A stretch of DNA of 64,000 bases from Streptomyces wedmorensis (GTDB taxonomy: Bacteria; Actinomycetota; Actinomycetes; Streptomycetales; Streptomycetaceae). Position numbers and translations under genes: made by a program. Under the pieces are notes generated by a model. It did not search any database. It was not told the origin of the DNA and saw only the letters and a list, made by a program, of their open reading frames with translations. Every line of letters begins with the position of its first letter. Position 1 is the stretch's first letter. Location: contig NZ_JNWK01000002.1 in the NCBI RefSeq assembly GCF_000716445.1, positions 1 through 64,000 of the forward strand, given 5' to 3'. Below are positions 61,109 to 64,000 of this stretch, piece after piece.

Positions 61109-62170
61109 CTACTTCGAGAGGTCCGACTTCGGCAGCGGGGTCGCCGCCGCCGACTGCGGCGAGGTCGTCGAGGCGAACGCCGACGGCGCCGCCATGCCCG
61201 CCGTCGGATCGGCCGCGGACTCCTCGGCCTGCGGCGGGACCCCGCCGACGATCCGGATGCCGGCCTCGTCCAGACCCCGCTTGATGCGCCAGCGCAGCTC
61301 GCGCTCCACGCCCAGCTTCTTGCCCGGCATCGTCTTCACCGAGACCCGGACGGTCATCGAGTCGAGCAGCACCTCATTCAGACCGAGCACCTCCACCGGA
61401 CCCCACAGGCGCTCGTTCCACGGCTCCTCCTTCGCCATGGTGTCGCCCGCCTCGGCGATCACCGTCCGCACCTTCTCCAGGTCCTCCGTCGGCCGGACGG
61501 TCACGTCCACGCCCGCCGTCGCCCAGCCCTGGCTGAGGTTCCCTATCCGCTTGATCTCGCCGTTGCGCACGTACCAGATCTCGCCGTCCACCCCGCGCAG
61601 CTTGGTCACCCGCAGACCCACCTCGACGACCTCGCCGGAGGCCACCCCCGCGTCGACCGAGTCGCCCACGCCGTACTGGTCCTCCAGGATCATGAAGACG
61701 CCGGAGAGGAAGTCCGTCACCAGGTTCCGCGCGCCGAAACCGATCGCCACACCGGCCACACCGGCCGAGGCGAGCAGCGGCGCCAGGTCGATCTTGAAGG
61801 CGCCGAGCACCATCAGGCCGGCCGTGCCCAGGATGAGGAACGACGCGACCGAGCGGAGGACCGACCCGATCGCCTCCGAGCGCTGCCGGCGCCGCTCGGT
61901 GTTGACGAGGAGACCGCCGAGCGTCGTCCCCTCCACCGCCTGTGCCGAGCGGTTCATCCGCTCGATCAGCTTCGTCAGGGCGCGGCGGACGGCCATCCGC
62001 AGCAGGAGCGCGACGATCAGGATCAGCAGGATGCGCAGCCCGGTGTTCAGCCAGGTGGACCAGTTCTCCTCCACCCAGCTCGCCGCGTTCGTCGCCTTCT
62101 CCGCGGCCTCGTCCAGGGTCACCGGAATGGGTTCGGGGTCGGTGGCAGCCACTAGGACGGACCAGGACAC
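61109..62170 (-). CDS. Small-conductance mechanosensitive channel (MscS family)
   Basis: 353 residues. Membrane helices at about 45-65 (TGLRILLILIVALLLRMAVRR), 100-120 and the pore helix DLAPLLASAGVAGVAIGFGARNLVTDFLSGVFMI (landmarks AGVAGVAIGFGA), followed by the beta domain (YGVGDSVDAGVASGEVVEVGLRVTKLRGVDGEIWYVRNGEI) and a mixed alpha/beta cytoplasmic vestibule domain. A disordered Ser/Ala/Pro tail ends the protein. Relieves turgor on hypo-osmotic shock. GTG 62170 is chosen because GGAGG lies 7 bases upstream; the ATG at 62188 would overlap that ribosome site. Confidence 0.92.
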   Translation of the reverse strand: MSWSVLVAATDPEPIPVTLDEAAEKATNAASWVEENWSTWLNTGLRILLILIVALLLRMAVRRALTKLIERMNRSAQAVEGTTLGGLLVNTERRRQRSEAIGSVLRSVASFLILGTAGLMVLGAFKIDLAPLLASAGVAGVAIGFGARNLVTDFLSGVFMILEDQYGVGDSVDAGVASGEVVEVGLRVTKLRGVDGEIWYVRNGEIKRIGNLSQGWATAGVDVTVRPTEDLEKVRTVIAEAGDTMAKEEPWNERLWGPVEVLGLNEVLLDSMTVRVSVKTMPGKKLGVERELRWRIKRGLDEAGIRIVGGVPPQAEESAADPTAGMAAPSAFASTTSPQSAAATPLPKSDLSK

Positions 62171-62437
62171 GGGGCAACCTCCAGGCATCGCGTACGCAGG
62201 CCATCCACACTAACGGGGCGTCGGACGTGGTCCCGTTGCCGTGTTCGAGGGAGAGACGGACCTCACCTGGGCAAGTAAGAGACAGGTAAGAGGAGGAGTC
62301 GCCGATGTGGTCGAGAACACTCCGGGCGCGTCACCCCGATCCCGGAACGTGGTGGCGCTCCGACCAGGCCTGAGGAGAGACTGAGAGCAGTTCGTCCCGG
62401 CGCGAGCCACGCGCCGCCGGCGCCATAGGAGGCATCC

Positions 62438-63001
62438 GTGCCGCATGTCCTGGTCCTCAACGCGTCGTACGAGCCACTGGGCGTCGTACCGCTCCGCCGC
62501 GCACTCGTCCTCGTACTGGAGAACAAGGCTCTCTGCCTCGAGGAGTCCGGCGCCTTCCTGCACAGCGAGACCCAAGTCCTCCCCGCACCCAGCGTGGTGC
62601 GACTGAAACGCTTCGTGCGGGTCCCCTACCGGGGGCCCGTTCCTTTGACCCGCAGAGCCCTCTTCGCCCGCGACGGCGGGCGCTGTGTGTACTGCGGGGG
62701 CGTCGCCACCAGCGTCGACCACGTCATCCCGCGCAGTCGCGGGGGCACGCACGCCTGGGACAACGTCGTGGCGGCCTGCCGCCGCTGCAACCACGTCAAG
62801 GCCGACCGGCACCTGCGCGAGATCGGCTGGCGCCTGCGCCACCAACCGGCCCCGCCGTCCGGCCTGGCCTGGCGGATCATCGGGACCGGACACCGGGACC
62901 CCCGCTGGCTGCCGTACCTCCAGCCGTACGGCGCCGAGGACGTGATGGCCCGGATCGACTCCGTCGCCGAAGCCCCCGTGAGGGCGCTGACGACGGGTTG
63001 A
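62438..63001 (+). CDS. HNH endonuclease domain protein
   Basis: 187 residues. N-terminal VLVLNASYEPLGVVPLRRALVLVL is typical of a widespread actinobacterial HNH protein; the HNH core is LFARDGGRCVYCGGVATSVDHVIPRSRGGTHAWDNVVAACRRCNHVKADR (landmarks CVYCG, DHVIPRSRGG, NVVAACRRCN), with both CxxC pairs and the His of the metal site. Conserved in most Streptomyces as a chromosomal gene; its cellular role is not established. GTG start with AGGAGG 5 bases upstream. Confidence 0.92.
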   Translation: MPHVLVLNASYEPLGVVPLRRALVLVLENKALCLEESGAFLHSETQVLPAPSVVRLKRFVRVPYRGPVPLTRRALFARDGGRCVYCGGVATSVDHVIPRSRGGTHAWDNVVAACRRCNHVKADRHLREIGWRLRHQPAPPSGLAWRIIGTGHRDPRWLPYLQPYGAEDVMARIDSVAEAPVRALTTG

Positions 63002-63088
63002 GCCGGGCCTTTCGCGTACGCGGGGCTTCGCGCGCGCGGCCCCTCCGCATACCGGGGGGCCGATGGCGGCACGGGAGCGGCGCGCCCC

Positions 63089-64000
63089 TCAGGGGGCGGG
63101 CCGCTCCTCCGGTGCGCCCGTGGGAGCCTCCGGCCGCTCCGCCTCCTTCTCCGGGGCCACGGCATAGGTCTCCACCGACCAGAGGGAGTAGCCGAACCGG
63201 GTCGCCCGCGCCTCCCCCTGCACCCGCAGGAAGCGCGTGTCCGCCGCGTCCATCCGCACCGTCTCCCGGCCGCCCCCGCCGTCCGCGACGGTCGCCGCCG
63301 TGCGCCACACGCGCCCGTCGGCCGACACCTGGATCCGGTAGCGGGAGGCGTACGCGTCCTGCCAGTGCAGCACCACCTGCCCTATCCGCGCCGGCTCGGC
63401 CAGCTCCAGCTGCCACCAGGCGCCGTTCTCGGCCGGCGAGGACCAGCGGGTCGCCGGATCGCCGTCCACCGCCGAGGCGGCCGGGAAGTCCGGGGTCTCG
63501 TCGCCCGACGAGCTCGCCGTCGCCGTCCGCGCCAGGTCGGGACCGGCCGTACGCGGAAAGGCCCGCACGGTCAGCACCCGCTCCTCGCCCGCGAACGAGA
63601 CCGGCACGCGGTACGAGCCGGCCGGCACGTCCGCGCCCACCGACACCTCCAGGGGCACGGACGTCCGCGCGCCCCGCTCCACGACGGCCTCCTTCGGGAG
63701 GCGCACCGCGATCCCCTTCGGGGCCTTCGCCGTCAGCGCCCCGCGCACCTCGTCCGCGCGCAGGCCCGTCAACTCCACGTCCACCCGCCGTGCCGGTCCG
63801 CCGATCTCGGCGTCCGTCTCCCCGCGGGCCAGTTCGAGCCCGGCCCGTGGCCCGTCGCCGAACCACGGCACCAGCGAGCGCACCCCGGGATCCCGACCGC
63901 CCCCGCTCCACGACACGCGCACCGCGTCGGCCCGCAGGCCCTTCAGATCGGTCTGGGTCCAGCCGGACGTCGACAGCGGGCCGAGCGACCGCCAGCCCTC
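63089..64000 (-). CDS. C-terminal part of a secreted glycoside hydrolase with discoidin-like domain (partial)
   Basis: The gene runs off the right edge; the visible 303 codons are open from the window end to the stop. They encode a beta-sandwich of the NEW/alpha-galactosidase-associated type (VPLEVSVGADVPAGSYRVPVSF, about 120-145 of the visible part) and an F5/8 type C (discoidin) carbohydrate-binding domain (about 150-280; ATASSSGDETPDFPAASAVDGDPATRWSSP, WWQLELAEPARIGQVVLHWQ). A Pro/Glu-rich tail ends it. Similar ends occur on secreted beta-N-acetylglucosaminidases (GH84) and other Streptomyces hydrolases; the catalytic domain is outside the window, so the enzyme class is open. Confidence 0.75.
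   Translation of the reverse strand, partial: EGWRSLGPLSTSGWTQTDLKGLRADAVRVSWSGGGRDPGVRSLVPWFGDGPRAGLELARGETDAEIGGPARRVDVELTGLRADEVRGALTAKAPKGIAVRLPKEAVVERGARTSVPLEVSVGADVPAGSYRVPVSFAGEERVLTVRAFPRTAGPDLARTATASSSGDETPDFPAASAVDGDPATRWSSPAENGAWWQLELAEPARIGQVVLHWQDAYASRYRIQVSADGRVWRTAATVADGGGGRETVRMDAADTRFLRVQGEARATRFGYSLWSVETYAVAPEKEAERPEAPTGAPEERPAP

Overview
The window is high-GC DNA (roughly 72-74 percent by eye) with GTG and TTG starts, short intercistronic overlaps, SARP regulators, a TTA codon in a regulatory gene and gene neighbourhoods typical of Streptomyces. I infer a Streptomyces or very close relative. No insertion sequence, prophage or CRISPR array is visible.

Layout. 1-1794: sulfate activation genes cysN (partial), cysD, cysC on the minus strand. 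1946-9130: an alpha/beta hydrolase, then a compact accessory locus made of a NarL-type response regulator, an unusual half-duplicated histidine kinase, a fused E1-like/YcaO cyclodehydratase, a 38-residue ribosomal precursor peptide that ordinary gene calling would miss, and a divergent SARP activator. This is the most novel part: a minimal azole/azoline-forming RiPP (TOMM) locus. 9223-18203: an acyl-CoA ligase, a DUF4097 protein, a stray YrdC/Sua5-domain protein, an orphan Imm21-like immunity protein, an acyl-CoA-dehydrogenase-tail-like protein and two more SARP regulators (one small, one AfsR-like with NB-ARC and TPR), followed by an unlisted 51-residue membrane or secreted peptide. 18440-23661: secreted proteins, namely a subtilisin with three P-domains, a YD-repeat/phospholipase A2 fusion and a lipoprotein.

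From the tRNA-Arg (23743-23815) onward the content looks like conserved Streptomyces chromosome: two membrane-associated GTPases, ssbB, a sortase-anchored thioester-domain protein, ettA with a thioesterase, an ABC exporter with two giant FtsX-like permeases, a truncated haemoglobin, and an L-isoaspartate-methyltransferase-like protein.

43357-53858 is a seven-gene GlnX-GlnH-PknG type signalling operon (membrane protein, amino-acid-binding protein, coiled-coil protein, PknG-like kinase, PP2C phosphatase, vWA protein, FHA protein). It forms a complete sensor, kinase, phosphatase and phosphothreonine-reader set. 54154-60900 matches the csnREFGHK operon (ROK repressor, sugar ABC importer, GH4 glycosidase, sugar kinase) for glucosamine oligosaccharides, with a perfect operator palindrome in front of csnR. 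The window closes with an MscS channel, an HNH endonuclease and the C-terminal end of a secreted glycoside hydrolase.

Limits: all functional calls come from reading translated sequence and motifs; no database search was run. Start codons were chosen from ribosome binding sites and overlaps where these could be seen.
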